Shown one piece after another: positions 1 through 9,267 of a stretch of DNA of 28,619 nt. The number at the start of each line of letters is the position of its first letter. Position 1 is the stretch's first letter. The stretch is taken from positions 1,004,274-1,032,892 of the forward strand of contig BLXT01000921.1 of NCBI GenBank assembly GCA_019648995.1, in the 5' to 3' direction. Below the pieces are notes generated by a model. The model made no database searches. It was not told the origin of the DNA and worked only from the letters and a program-made list of their open reading frames with translations. The position numbers and the translations under genes are program-made. The stretch comes from Plakobranchus ocellatus (Eukaryota > Mollusca > Gastropoda > Plakobranchidae).

Positions 1-420
1 ATAATCAAATATATACTTGCTTTAATTAGATTACGATACTAGCCTACATTGTATTTTGACACAATGTGTTAAAATCCACAAATATAAGTCTTTCTGTAGG
101 AAATTTATCCTTCTGTGGACTAGACAGAGAACAAAACTGAAACTGAAAGTGTTTCTTAGCCATAGGCTGGAGAAAATAATGTGAACACACCTATTACTGG
201 CAGTATCGATTATTACCTTTATGAGTATGAGTATTTTGACAATTTTACGATTATCTCAAAAACTAGACGTGATGGAGCAAAACGGTTTTCAGATTTGTAA
301 TCAGGGGCACATTTTACATATGAAACACATATTCGCATGTAAAACCCAATTTCATTGTAGCGTTGTGTCATTTATGTTCTGCAGCAAGCCATCAAGAATG
401 TCGCTATTGAGCAGCTGGAA
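1..420. other. no assignable gene
   Basis: The plus-strand frame at 221-424 (67 codons) shows no recognisable domain and no splice context, and is best read as chance. On the minus strand an acceptor-like pyrimidine stretch near 170 is followed by a 45-codon open frame that could be a last exon of the minus-strand chain described at 421-1660, but nothing confirms it. Otherwise I see only AT-rich sequence. Confidence 0.4.
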
Positions 421-1660
421 CTAACAATCTAAAGGTGTTCTTAGACTGTATACATCAGAGCTAATTTCTGTTGCATTATGACTAACAAACTGAAATGAAT
501 TTTCAGTTCTTCCTTCGGTCACCTCTCCCAGACAGGTTGTGGCTCAGCAATATTTCTGCATGCTTCTCCAAGATCTAACCCTAAGTCTAGTGCTAGATCT
601 GAATCTTCATCCCTAGGTCTATCTGTAACGAAACTAGGTGTAGGACCATCAAGTCTAGGTCTTTTTTTCAGCAGAAAGCTTCTTACCCCTACCATTGGAG
701 GGCAGCACTCCCTTTTTAGATGTAACGTTATCTAGATCTAGATCTATATCATTTCTGAATCCGAATTGCTACTGCTAATAGACCTTCACCATAAACTGAA
801 TCATCATCATCTCATTTCATCTAACATTTTCAGGGCAATTGATGTAGAAAACCTTTGGGGGCTGTGTCCTACTGGCCCTGTTTCCATCTTTCCTAAAATC
901 CAAATTTCCCTTGAAGAAAAATCGCTCGTAAAACACAACCAAGACGAAGGATCAACAACTGTGAGACAGGAAATAGAAAAGTTTACAGTTTGGCGGGCAA
1001 ACTTCATCAGCTTCATAGATCTAGGGTATTTAGTTCTTTAACCAGAGCCAAATTTATGAGCCAATAAATCCGGCTTAGGTTTCTTTTGTTGTGAGATTTT
1101 GAGTCGGTAAACCCGGCTTAAGTTACTGAAAGTGTTAAAGGAAAAAACGCTGCGAAAATCTAATTATCGTTTATTCCGTCGGAACCAAAACATCTAGATG
1201 TTTATACGTAGATCTAGATTCCCTAAATATTCAAGTTAATTAATAAGTTTTCATACTGGTCAAACAATTGTGCTAAATCTTGTACATGAGAATTTGTCTT
1301 TTTTAGTCTCTTGTCTTGAATAAGAAGTCTTATTTTTCTGTTGATACGTTCGACAAGATTACCTCTCTCAAAGCACTACAATATGAAATTATTATTAATA
1401 GAATTGTGATTACTGTTCCATCGCTTTGTGAAGCCATCATTAAAAAAGTGAAATATGTGGATACAAATTTGCCTTAATTTTATTTTGTAAGTACCATTAC
1501 ATCTAAATATTTTTTTAGTTGGCAACTGTTTTGATTTTTTTTTTTTTTTTTTTTTTGGCAAGGCTTCCCCTGAAAATGCACACAAGAACAGAAAATCTAT
1601 GGATGTTAACACTTACATTGCTACAGCTGTCAACCTAATATAGCCTCCTATTGCAGAGCC
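421..1660 (-). CDS. possible chain of six small exons, unidentified product
   Basis: On the minus strand six short exons can be placed with legal splice sites and matching phases: 1660-1617 (44 nt), 1125-1043 (83), 958-826 (133), 754-687 (68), 622-523 (100) and 445-421 (25, stop TAG at 423-421). With the first exon at 2220-2125 they give 549 nt, or 182 residues. Recognisable segments are NLSRVYRLKISQQKKPKPD, then GKMETGPVGHSPQRF, then an acidic DLDLDN/DLALDLGLDL stretch encoded by TCTAGATC-rich DNA, ending near EPQPVWER. I do not recognise the protein. Donors at 1616 (GTAAGT) and 686 (GTAAGA) and the acceptors before 1125 and 958 are good. The donor after 826 and the AAG acceptor before 1660 are weak, and the terminal exon is the least certain. 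Because I chose the sites to fit, the chain may be partly or wholly fortuitous. It is mutually exclusive with the terminal exon at 1223-1375. Confidence 0.22.
1223..1375 (-). CDS. candidate terminal exon, helical C-terminus
   Basis: Reading minus from 1375, a TAG acceptor preceded by a T-rich tract opens a 50-codon frame ending in TAG at 1225-1223. It starts CFERGNLVERINRKIRLL and continues as a Leu/Lys/Arg/Asp-rich amphipathic helix ending NLLINLNI. An AATAAA signal lies about 48 bp downstream on the same strand (1175-1170). The exon starts in phase 0, so it joins in frame to the first exon at 2220-2125, giving a simple two-exon 82-residue protein with a basic N-terminus that could be a mitochondrial or secretory leader. 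I do not recognise the family. A helical repeat protein or an integrase relic (the ERxNRxI spacing) are both only guesses. The composition looks coding, but 50 open codons can arise by chance. Confidence 0.38.
   Translation of the reverse strand, partial: CFERGNLVERINRKIRLLIQDKRLKKTNSHVQDLAQLFDQYENLLINLNI
1533..1556. repeat. poly(T) tract
   Basis: An almost pure T run of more than 20 bases (A-rich on the minus strand) lies in the putative minus-strand intron. It could be the A-tail of an old retroinsertion on the minus strand or a simple homopolymer. No adjacent element was recognised. Confidence 0.7.
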
Positions 1661-1859
1661 CTTTGTTGAAAAACAAAGAATTATGATGGTTTCACATTGC
1701 ACCTTCTAAACTATGCAAGCAAATGTCATGAAACTTTAGGGATAGACTCAAGACAGACCAAAGATTATTTTGAATAATTAAATTTATGCAAAACCAAAAA
1801 GAAATTGAAGAGCTTTCCATTTTTCCTCTTATTCTTTCTTATTAAACATTAGGCAAACT

Positions 1860-1935
1860 GAAAGCGTTGCGTGCCTTACTTTCGCTAAAGCGAAATAACT
1901 ACCGGGAAAGCCCGGTCACTGTCTGAGCGACACAT
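1860..1935. other. cluster of three small perfect hairpins
   Basis: Three consecutive perfect inverted repeats occur within about 55 bp: TTTCGC-TAAA-GCGAAA (1880-1895), ACCGGG-AAAG-CCCGGT (1901-1916) and TGTC-TGAGC-GACA (1920-1932). They are GC-rich relative to the surroundings and are followed by an A/T homopolymer junction at about 1937-1960. No tRNA cloverleaf is evident and the hammerhead CUGAUGA core is absent. It may be the body of an unrecognised short retroelement or the end of a hairpin-rich DNA transposon. The hairpins are visible; any function is inference. Confidence 0.5.
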
Positions 1936-2124
1936 AAAAAAAATTTTTTTTTTTTTTTTTTACGTACCTTGCCCTTCCCTTTCTTTTTCGCATTACTCCA
2001 TGCAAACCCAATACTGTTACTTGTACCTCACACTACAGTTAGCCAGGCCAGATGGATGTCTGGCTAGGTCTAGGTCTACTGCACACAACCGCCCATCCTT
2101 TCTCTTCCACCACCGGTTACTTAC

Positions 2125-2220
2125 CCAGCGAGACGCTTGACACATACTCCCTACATGTCTAGGTCCCATCAGTGCAAAGCTAAGCAAACACTGTTGCATC
2201 ACAGCCGGTAATAAAGCCAT
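2125..2220 (-). CDS. candidate first coding exon with leader-like N-terminus
   Basis: An ATG in an AAGATGG context at 2220 opens 32 codons beginning MALLPAVMQQ and ending CQASRW. They stop exactly at a strong donor, TGG followed by GTAAGT (2124 downward). The segment is hydrophobic with Arg and His and has no Asp or Glu, as expected of a mitochondrial presequence or signal peptide. The open frame continues 35 codons past the donor before a stop, but that extension is less protein-like. The exon ends in phase 0. It joins in frame either to the 50-codon exon at 1375-1223 or to the 44-nt exon at 1660-1617. The intervening 750 bp holds the hairpin cluster and two homopolymers. Product unknown. 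Confidence 0.42.
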
Positions 2221-3596
2221 CTTTATCTCTCTTGTTGAGGACTTAGTCTGAGAACTTAGGTGATGATTAAATTGTAAAAGTAGAGGCTTCAGGACCTGAA
2301 AACTAACTTGGGCGATGATGAATTTGTGATCACTGTTTCACCGATAACAGGCGCAATAACCTCTTAACTGAAAGGGAAAGTGAAGGCGATAGAGAGATGG
2401 ATATAAAAGATAGAAAGACTTGTGGATAGGCATGTTCATTCATATTGTGATGTGACAATGGGTGGGATTGCTTTAAATTAATATTTCGGAAGCTGGTTAC
2501 TCTTCTTTATTAATCCTACTTATTTAATACCCTATGCTTAAATCAAAATAGAAATCATACTTCCTAGAGTTTTGGTTTAAACGTGTTCCACTACATTGAA
2601 TACTTTGCAGACTGTTTGCAATTTTGCAATTTTTGGGGACAAAAATGAACACAAATGTGCATGTAAGTCAACAAATAACAAACCAAATAAAGTCAAATAA
2701 AATTCCACAAATTTTGAATGGCTCACCTTATGGTTTGTTGTTTACTTTTCTGAACTGCGCATGACACCTACAGTTTGAGGGTTATAGTTAATTTTCCACT
2801 CCACAGGATTTTAAATCCTCCTCTTCTACTTAATACTGAAAATTACCAACTTCCTCATCATTTGCAGGGGTGCCATGCCCACTTATGTGAGAGTCTGCTC
2901 TAGATCTAGATGTAGATATTACTTGAGCACTATTAGGCCCATCCTCGTCGCTAGATAAATCTGAATCCTCTACTCTCGATCATATGCTTGAAAATGAAAC
3001 TAACCACTTTCCGAATCAAGGGAAGTCACTGCAACATATCAAAACAAACGTCCACAACGTCTATTGCCTGTTTCACTGAGTTAGTCTTGCATTTGACTGT
3101 AGTCTTATTCAGGAATGGGAAAGGAATTTCCCATTTTTGACTCAAGTCGAAAGTAGCAATGTAAGGGTTAAACTGCTTATCAACTCGTAATATCGAATAT
3201 CCACTAAATGGCCTGAAAAAAACGTTTTCTCTGCATTAATCGTCTGTATTGTAATCATTGCTCAGTCAGTGCTGATTAACTAAAATGCCTCTGGCACAAG
3301 AAGGAAGTAATACCTGAGGAGTTAAATTTATTTGTTTTTTAACAAATTGATTTTCGTTGGAATCGGCAATTTTGGGGGGCAAATTTTAAAAATTATCTAC
3401 AGTTGACTTAAATTGCCTTTATCTCATCACTGATATTGGGAAATATTCCTTGGTGTGCATAATCAGAGATCTTTCAATTTTTGCCCTTTTGCTTGTCTAT
3501 TTATCTCTTTATCTGCTGTCATTCAGAGCAAGTTGAAATCTTTTATTTTATCTGTAATTTTGATTTGTATCTTGGCCTTTTCACATTCAATTTCAG
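2221..3596. other. non-coding upstream region
   Basis: This stretch lies between the putative minus-strand start at 2220 and the first plus-strand exon candidate at 3597, so it could hold divergent promoters, but I see no convincing core promoter. A TCTAGATC-type cluster occurs near 2898. One short exon-like segment, 3113-3160, has CAG before it and GTAAGG after it with 16 open codons (starting EWERNF), but its phase does not fit the exon at 3597. Confidence 0.35.
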
Positions 3597-3990
3597 TAGC
3601 CTTGGTGGCTCCAGTGGTATGGATCTTGACTGTTGACTTGATGTGTGTCTGTGCATCAAATTGAAATGGGTTTTGACCACACAGTCTTGATGATAAACCC
3701 AGTAACTATAATAAAAAGGTTGGTTTACAAAACTACTGGGTGAATATTTCCACACTCTTAGTGATGGATGAATTGAAGAGCTGAAAGGGCCCTGTAATCT
3801 ATGGGCTGAAAACATGTGTGCATGTGAATTTTAAGTGATTCTTTTAAAACACTTCTGTGTGCTCCATAATAAAAATGGATTGCTTGTATGTTCTTAACTC
3901 TGCAGGCTTCAATCTTGGGATCATGACCTTCCTCTCAAGCCATCGCATGGTTGATCAGCGCCAGCTGAGGAGATTCTATCATCTGATCAA
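3597..3990 (+). CDS. two candidate internal exons, membrane helix then basic helix
   Basis: Exon candidate one spans 3597-3644 (48 nt) after a pyrimidine-rich TTTCAG. It is open only in the frame giving ALVAPVVWILTVDLM, a membrane-type segment, and ends before GTGTCT in phase 1. Exon candidate two spans 3906-3990 (85 nt) after CTCTGCAG, ends before GTTGAG, and is open in only one frame: FNLGIMTFLSS then HRMVDQRQLRRFYHLI. The phases join, with Cys spanning the junction. The APVVW segment is reminiscent of the third membrane helix of calcium homeostasis modulator channels, but the second exon gives no support, so I do not assign it. The second exon ends with two bases of a codon, whereas the next confident exon at 14818 begins a codon. 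At least one exon must therefore lie between if these belong to one gene. Both donors are non-optimal. Confidence 0.4.
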
Positions 3991-5759
3991 GTTGAGTTTC
4001 ATTTATTCTTTATAGTAGGCCTAACATACAGCTCCTTATTCATTTAAATTAGGAGTTGGTGAACCTAGCTGATATTAAGAGCATATAATGTCTTATTGTT
4101 TTTAGTTCTTTAACTTAGAGTTTCAGAAGACTTATTTTGATTTCCAATAATGATATACAAATGTCTTTGGACTTTTGTCTCTCTCTCTCACTTTTTCTTC
4201 CTCACTCTATTTCTCTCTTTCTCTCTGGGCCTCTTTGTTCCTTCACTATCCTCAAGCTGTCACATTCTATGAGTTTTGTTTTTATCTCTCCTGTGTGGGA
4301 ATAATAGTTTTTACATTACCGCACACTTTTCTGGTATTGATCTGGACGTCCTTTGTTGAACTAAATGAAAATGTTCTTCATCATTTTTTTTTCAAGGACA
4401 TGATTCTTTTATCTTAATTCATTGCAGAGTTTGGTCTAGTTTTTTCTGCAATTTTGATTGTAGACGAGTCATCGCACATATTCAGTGTGCACTCTAGATA
4501 AAATTAATTTCAAAATAACCAGATTCGAGGGTTAAATTAGTGAATATTGCAAAATGGCTGGACAAACACACTAAAATTTATAGGGAGATCTTGTATTTTA
4601 GAAAACAATTTTTTAAAGAAACATCAACAAATCATGCTAAAAAAAATTCATCATAAAATTTAGACTGCAAAAATTAAAAGCTAAAATATGGCTAGAGTTG
4701 CCATGACTGTTGAAAACCATAGTCCAGTTCTCCTGAACAAGATAGCAGTGGTGGAGAAATTGTTTCAAATAGTAACTACTGTTTAGCCTGAACAAAAATA
4801 AAACATGTCTACTGTGCTATTACCATATAAAATGATCAGATATTCTACTTAAATAAGATTACCTACAAATTAAATGTATCCATCGAGACAAAGCTGAGAT
4901 CAAAATCATTGGGCGCAAAAAAGCACTTTTTAAAAGAAAAAGTGAAGCATGTCATTGATAGTAAAAACTCCAATTACAAAATGAATTAGCATGTTAAGAA
5001 GTAAGTATATGTGCTCTAAATTGTTTTCTCAAAGGACATGATGAGTAATATTTTGAAAATCGGTTCTATAGCTTTCAAAAAGAAACCTACTAGCATACAG
5101 ACTTGAAAATTAATTCCAACCACAATAAGTGCAAGACAAAAGTGGTGTAAAGGTATGTGCTATAATTAAACTCTACTTTGCCAACCTAAAACATGCAAAA
5201 GTATTTGCAAAAGAAAACCTTTATGGGACGTTAACACGATATAAAAGATGACGGTGTTGGGGAAAAAGGCTCCATCTAAAAAAGTGAAATTTAATCATCA
5301 ATATGTCAGCTATGGTGACCTTATAAAAGGACATGGCATGTATTGTGGAAATAAGAATTAAATTGGGGCTGTCAGATGTGACATTGACTGCATGATAATG
5401 AAATCTTTTATACACTAAAGCAAATAGGGGAAAAAATAGAGGCAAAAATTGCAATAAAATGATTCTAAGTAAAAATAAAATGGTGTCTACTTCATATAAT
5501 TTACATTGAAAACTAGATAAGTATGAGTGCAACCCATGAGTTTTATCTATCTTGCACTTCAAAATCTAATGCAAGCAAATGTAACACATGTCTCATAATT
5601 ACCGTGTTTAAGCTTTGTCTACAAGCAAAAGTCTCACTACTGTTCAGGTCAATCCATTGGGTCGATGAAAGTCGATTCTTGCCACAAAGTATTACGACGT
5701 GTAAATATGAAATGTTTGTTTACTGCTGTGCCATCAAGTGCATCTAAGCTTAAGATGCA
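3991..5759. other. intron-like non-coding sequence
   Basis: A pyrimidine-rich low-complexity stretch (CT runs) at about 4168-4235 explains the 80-codon frame at 4175-4417. The minus-strand frame at 5221-5562 is 113 codons, rich in Phe, Leu, His and Ile, with no recognisable motif and no codon structure, and is probably chance in AT-rich DNA. Otherwise I see no feature. Confidence 0.45.
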
Positions 5760-5814
5760 CATAATATGTAAAAAATCATTTTAAGTTTACTTAAATATGT
5801 TCCTACATCTACTC

Positions 5815-5902
5815 TTGCTTGGTTAAATGGTAGGGCTTTCAAAGAGAGCCCATATCTTCCTTATGGTGGCATGAGCAGGGTTCCAAATCCCAGCACACTA
5901 AA
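5815..5902 (+). repeat. tRNA-like SINE module, copy 1
   Basis: GGTTAAATGGTAGGGCTTT resembles a tRNA 5' half including an A-box-like segment, and AGGGTTCCAAATCCC about 30 bp later resembles a B box (GGTTCRANNCC). It is too diverged to be a functional tRNA. It aligns with 6895-7000, 7117-7205 and 8131-8172. Confidence 0.45.
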
Positions 5903-6046
5903 ACATTTCTGAATCATAAGTGCAAATGCTAATATTGTGAAGGTCAGGTCACAATAAACAAATCTGTATAGATATATAAGCTTAAAATTACTTAAAGCAT
6001 CAATACCAATTGTTCTCATTGAACAAATACTGTATTAAGAGTTTTT

Positions 6047-6130
6047 AGACAAGAAAAGTCTTGGTTTATATTTGGACTTGCAACTGTTCAGAGCTGCAAG
6101 TCTAAATCTAAACCAAGACTTTTCTAGTCT
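6047..6130. other. long near-perfect hairpin
   Basis: Arms of 37 bp at 6047-6083 and 6094-6130 are reverse complements with 33 of 37 matches, separated by a 10-base loop. One of the four differences would be a G-U pair in plus-strand RNA. The size (about 84 nt) and the small loop resemble a microRNA precursor, but the stem is longer and more perfect than usual and no known mature sequence was recognised. The overlapping minus-strand frame at 6035-6298 is not considered coding. Confidence 0.75.
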
Positions 6131-6894
6131 GTGAGATAAAGGATTGTAAATGAATGATACAAATGCAGTATTATTTACCATGAATGTCTGCAGTCGATGT
6201 ATAAATTGAATTAATTTTGTGTGTGCTGGAAATAAAGATGCACATGCTTTTGTATTTATATTTTCATCGCAACTTGGTAACACTTGAGATAAATGCACTC
6301 GGGCTTGCTGATCAGGCTCATTATGTTGCCATCTTCTAATATAAAAATTGTTGTAAAATCTCTGCCTACAACGAAAATTTTTTTGGAAAATCAGGGCAAA
6401 AAATGCAGAAAATGTAATTGCGATAATTAGATATTGACTACTCGTGGATAAAATATATTAAACACAAAATGAATGTGAGAAAAAAATCCATGAATAATGC
6501 TTGTGATTAAGCAATGAAGTGGCTTCCCATTTATGGTACTTACACTGAAAATTCAGTAATTACAACTCTAGATCATGAGTTTTACATTTATATATATACG
6601 CAGCTTTTTGAGCTTATCTGGCTAACATGTGTGGTAGACTAAGCCATTATATCACTGACATCTTTTCTTGTGCGGAGCTCTATGGGCAGAAAATGGGAAA
6701 AGCCTGTGTGTATTTCAATGACACCAAGCACATCTTTATAGAGGATTCTTTCACATCTTACAGATGTTGTGAAAACTGATACTGTTAAATAATCTGGGAA
6801 ACTGTTTGAAGATTCATGTACTCAAAATGTTATATATTTCAAAATGAGGGCGAGCTTGATAACCTGGAGTTTTATATGTCAGTGTCTATTTACC

Positions 6895-7000
6895 TTCAGG
6901 TTACAGGATAGGGCTTTTGATTAGAGCCTACCTTTATCATAGTATGACACCATCAAGGTTCCAATCCCTGCTCTCGACCATTGCACCTCCGAGGCACAAA
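6895..7000 (+). repeat. tRNA-like SINE module, copy 2
   Basis: GGTTACAGGATAGGGCTTTT, AGAGCC and then AAGGTTCCAATCCCTGC (a close B-box match at about 6956-6967), followed by an A-rich stretch. It aligns across its length with the module at 5815, and its 5' half is closest to the one at 8131. Confidence 0.5.
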
Positions 7001-7116
7001 AAAAGAAAAATGTAGCTAGTAAAAAGAAATAGAGCCCATGCAATAAATACATGCAAAATGAATTATATTTAAAAAATGGGCCTGAATTTTACTTAACTGA
7101 GACAGATTTCATCTGC

Positions 7117-7205
7117 TCTTGGTAAGTTAAATAGTGAGGCTTTCAAGAATAGCCAATCTCCACCTTCAGGTGGCTTGAGCAGGTTTGCAAATTTCAGTGC
7201 CCAAA
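7117..7205 (+). repeat. tRNA-like SINE module, copy 3
   Basis: The words AGTTAAATAGTGAGGCTTTC, AGCC, GGTGGCTTGAGCAGG and TTTGCAAATTTC parallel the copy at 5815 base for base with substitutions. The B box is decayed. Confidence 0.45.
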
Positions 7206-7358
7206 ATACATTTTCAAATCTTATTACAAATGCCTGTCTTATGAAGGTGACAAAATGAAATCAATCCCTATCAAAATGAAACGCACGAAATTGTTTAATA
7301 TATAACCAATCCCATGCTGTAACAGTATTCAAATGAAAGAGTTAATATATTAGAAAAT

Positions 7359-7390
7359 AAGATATAACATAGACAGAGATGTCATATCTT
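7359..7390. other. short hairpin at the position equivalent to 6047-6130
   Basis: AAGATATAACAT (7359-7370) and ATGTCATATCTT (7379-7390) pair with one mismatch around an 8-base loop. It lies about 1.31 kb after the larger hairpin, matching the tandem-unit spacing, so hairpin formation may be a property of the repeat unit. Confidence 0.5.
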
Positions 7391-8130
7391 ACAGCACCAA
7401 GTCATTTTTGTCAAGCTATGTTTCATATATAGCCTTTAAAAATCTGAAAAAGCTTTACTGAGTCAGTGTTATGCATTGAACGGTTTTTATTACAATGACG
7501 TAAATGCATTATTATTACTCAACAATATCTGCACTCCAGGTACATACTGAAATGATTGTATTTGGATAAGAATGTGCTGGAAGGAAATATGCATAGGTGA
7601 AAATATCTTTGGAACACCAGTCAGCGGAACTTTTGCTTTTCAATTTGTTGACTGCTCATCTCTGCATAGTATTTTTGTGGTCAATGACTGGTTGACAAGT
7701 GTTTGCTTTTGTATTTAAAGTATATGGCCATATTTAACACTTATTGCAAAAACAAAATGGAAGTATTGTACAGTCCAAGAGAATGTGGCACCAAATATTG
7801 CACATTAAAGCCAAGGGTTGGATTGCTTTCATGGGATTTTATATTTTTTCTCAACCATGGTATATATATATTTACGTATTATTTTAGGTAAACATGTCAC
7901 AAACGCTAACCTATAAGACAAGGAAAGACTATTTTGACTGCGGTGATACAAGCTGTAAATCCAAAATTTTAATGTCAACTGCTGATGTGCAGCGAAGGCA
8001 TTCCATAAAAATCGATCTCATGAAATTCAAACTTAATAATGTTACCATCAGAAAACGTTGAAAATTTCATACATTCAAATTATGAGTATAAGCTTAATAT
8101 CTCAGGACATCATGCGCTACTGTGTCTGTC

Positions 8131-8172
8131 CCTGCCAGGATATAGCATAGGGCTTTTGATGGAAAGTCCATC
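8131..8172 (+). repeat. tRNA-like SINE module, copy 4, truncated
   Basis: The words CCAGGATATAGCATAGGGC and TTTTGATGGAAAGTCCATCC match the 5' half of the module at 6895. The rest is replaced by the GATTGATTGATT tail of the minus-strand LINE, so the LINE end abuts or interrupts this SINE. Confidence 0.45.
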
Positions 8173-9264
8173 CGATTGATTGATTATTGGTATACTCAGT
8201 CCACCACTAAGCAGTGATCTCAGGGTTTCTGTTCATTCACTCTCTCTCATAGGCTTCCATCAGATCCTCAAGCAAATTAAAACGAAGATAAAAATCCAAT
8301 AGAGTATGTGGAGAAAAATTTTAAAAGAAACGTGTACAAAGCCTTAGATATTTCTATAGACACAGGGTTCCTTTAAGTAACCAACTATGGGAGAGGGATT
8401 GACCTCTTAGAAAAGTCTGTACAGGTCAGTTACAATGAAGTATTGCCTCCTGGTGATTTGAAAGTCTGGGCATTCAATTAAAATATGCCAAACAGTGTAA
8501 AGGCTTTCACAGGCATAGCAAAAAAGGCTGTTAGGGTACTCATTTTTTAAAAGGTAGCTCTGTGTGAGCCATGTATGGCCTACCCGAAGCCTGCACATTA
8601 CCGTCTCCCATTTTCTACCTGCTCCTTCACCTCTTTTGCTGAGGTCTTCTCCCAAGTTGGGGAGTACTCCATGGAGCTTGTTTGCCCCCTCAGCATCCCA
8701 GTTTTCTAGCCAAACAGTGTGGATATAAAAGTTTACTTTAGGTTTCAGATCAGACCAGCAAATGAGTTTTCCTGAGCATGATGCTCTATTTAGAGCTGCC
8801 TTTGCAAGTTTGTCCACATTCTCATTCCCCTGGATGCCTACGTTAAATTTTCGGATTGAATTGTACAGGCGCCCGATATCTAACTTTGAAATTTTTGTTT
8901 TGAATAGCCTATAAGGCTGACAAACTGTCACTGTAGATATCAAAGTTTTTGTGTTATTTAGTGTTTTTTAATTTCTGTGAGCCTGAGGGCTATTCCCTCT
9001 AGCTCAGCACTAAAGACAAATGCCCCGTCTCTCAGGCGAGTTGCCTTCGAGCGGTCCAGGCGTTCCAGAAAATAGGCTGCGGCCACAACCTTTTTCTCCA
9101 GTTTAGAGCCGCCTATATAAACAGCATAATGGCTTGAAAATTTTTCTTTAATTCTAAAAAATACCTTCTGATAGGCAACCTCGCTGGTATCTTCTTTTTT
9201 TTTTTGTTTCGTTAGAGAAATATCAATGTGAACCTGGTGCTGCTCCCAAGGTGGAGGGCACTGG
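8173..9264 (-). mobile_element. non-LTR retrotransposon 3' fragment, left arm
   Basis: This is a 5'-truncated copy on the minus strand, beginning near 9264 inside the ORF2 RNase H region and ending at the GATTGATTGATT tail at 8173. It carries the RNase H domain, a conserved C-terminal region and the untranslated tail. The RNase H domain, the ORF2 type seen in the sister copy at 11230-13672 and the short tetranucleotide tail put it in the RNase H-bearing I-type group of LINEs. Exact clade not determined. Confidence 0.85.
8407..8943 (-). pseudogene. LINE ORF2 C-terminus, broken RNase H
   Basis: This 178-codon frame covers the end of RNase H and the region after it. VGIQGNENVDKLAKAALN holds the fourth RNase H acidic residue, followed by LICWSDLK, PNLGEDLSKRGEGAGRKW, RVGHTWLTQSYLL and a CYACESLYTVWHILIECP zinc-binding-like Cys/His cluster typical of LINE C-termini. 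The first 45 residues are out of frame: the native frame there contains IYSDS with the catalytic Asp intact but is broken by a TAG. Further upstream (about 9110) the first catalytic Asp of the TDGS motif is Gly (YIGGSK). Compared with the right arm about 15 residues before the VGIQG block are missing. The copy is dead. Confidence 0.85.
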
Positions 9265-9267
9265 ACA

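Larger units (their letters stand above)
5760..8172 (+). repeat. degenerate tandem duplication, unit about 1.2-1.3 kb
   Basis: Landmarks recur in the same order: a tRNA-like module at 5815 and 7117; a hairpin at 6047 and 7359; a block containing TGTGCTGGAAAT and AATGTGCTGGAAGG near 6220 and 7570; and a second tRNA-like module with the words TAGGGCTTTTGAT at 6895 and 8131. The spacings (about 1300, 1310, 1340 and 1240 bp) agree, so one unit of about 5760-7000 was duplicated to about 7060-8172 and both copies then diverged heavily. The LINE inverted dimer begins exactly where the second unit ends. The unit has no coding capacity. Its identity is unknown; a composite SINE array is the simplest explanation. 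Confidence 0.5.

Noticed and set aside
766..1041. Plus-strand 91-codon frame
   Set aside because: It overlaps the minus-strand exon candidates on the opposite strand, has no start or splice support and no motif.
1058..1124. Direct repeat CCGGCTTA with flanks (24 bp, 43-bp offset, differences all transitions)
   Set aside because: Only 19 of 24 positions match, there are only two units, and it lies in different frames of a candidate exon. Probably chance or a tiny duplication.
1860..1935. Hammerhead ribozyme
   Set aside because: No CUGAUGA core or GAAA in the required arrangement; only simple stem-loops are present.
3113..3160. 16-codon exon-like segment with CAG acceptor and GTAAGG donor
   Set aside because: Phase 0 at both ends does not fit the next exon candidate at 3597, and 48 bp is too short to judge alone.
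3597..3644. Calcium homeostasis modulator (CALHM) channel assignment for the APVVW exon
   Set aside because: The similarity rests on about 15 hydrophobic residues. The neighbouring exon has no CALHM-like cysteines or helix, so a name would be unsafe.
4175..4417. 80-codon Ser/Leu-rich frame
   Set aside because: Explained by a CT-rich low-complexity run.
5221..5562. Minus-strand open frame of 113 codons
   Set aside because: Among the longest frames in the window but rich in Phe, Leu, His and Ile as expected of translated AT-rich DNA. No motif, start context or splice sites.
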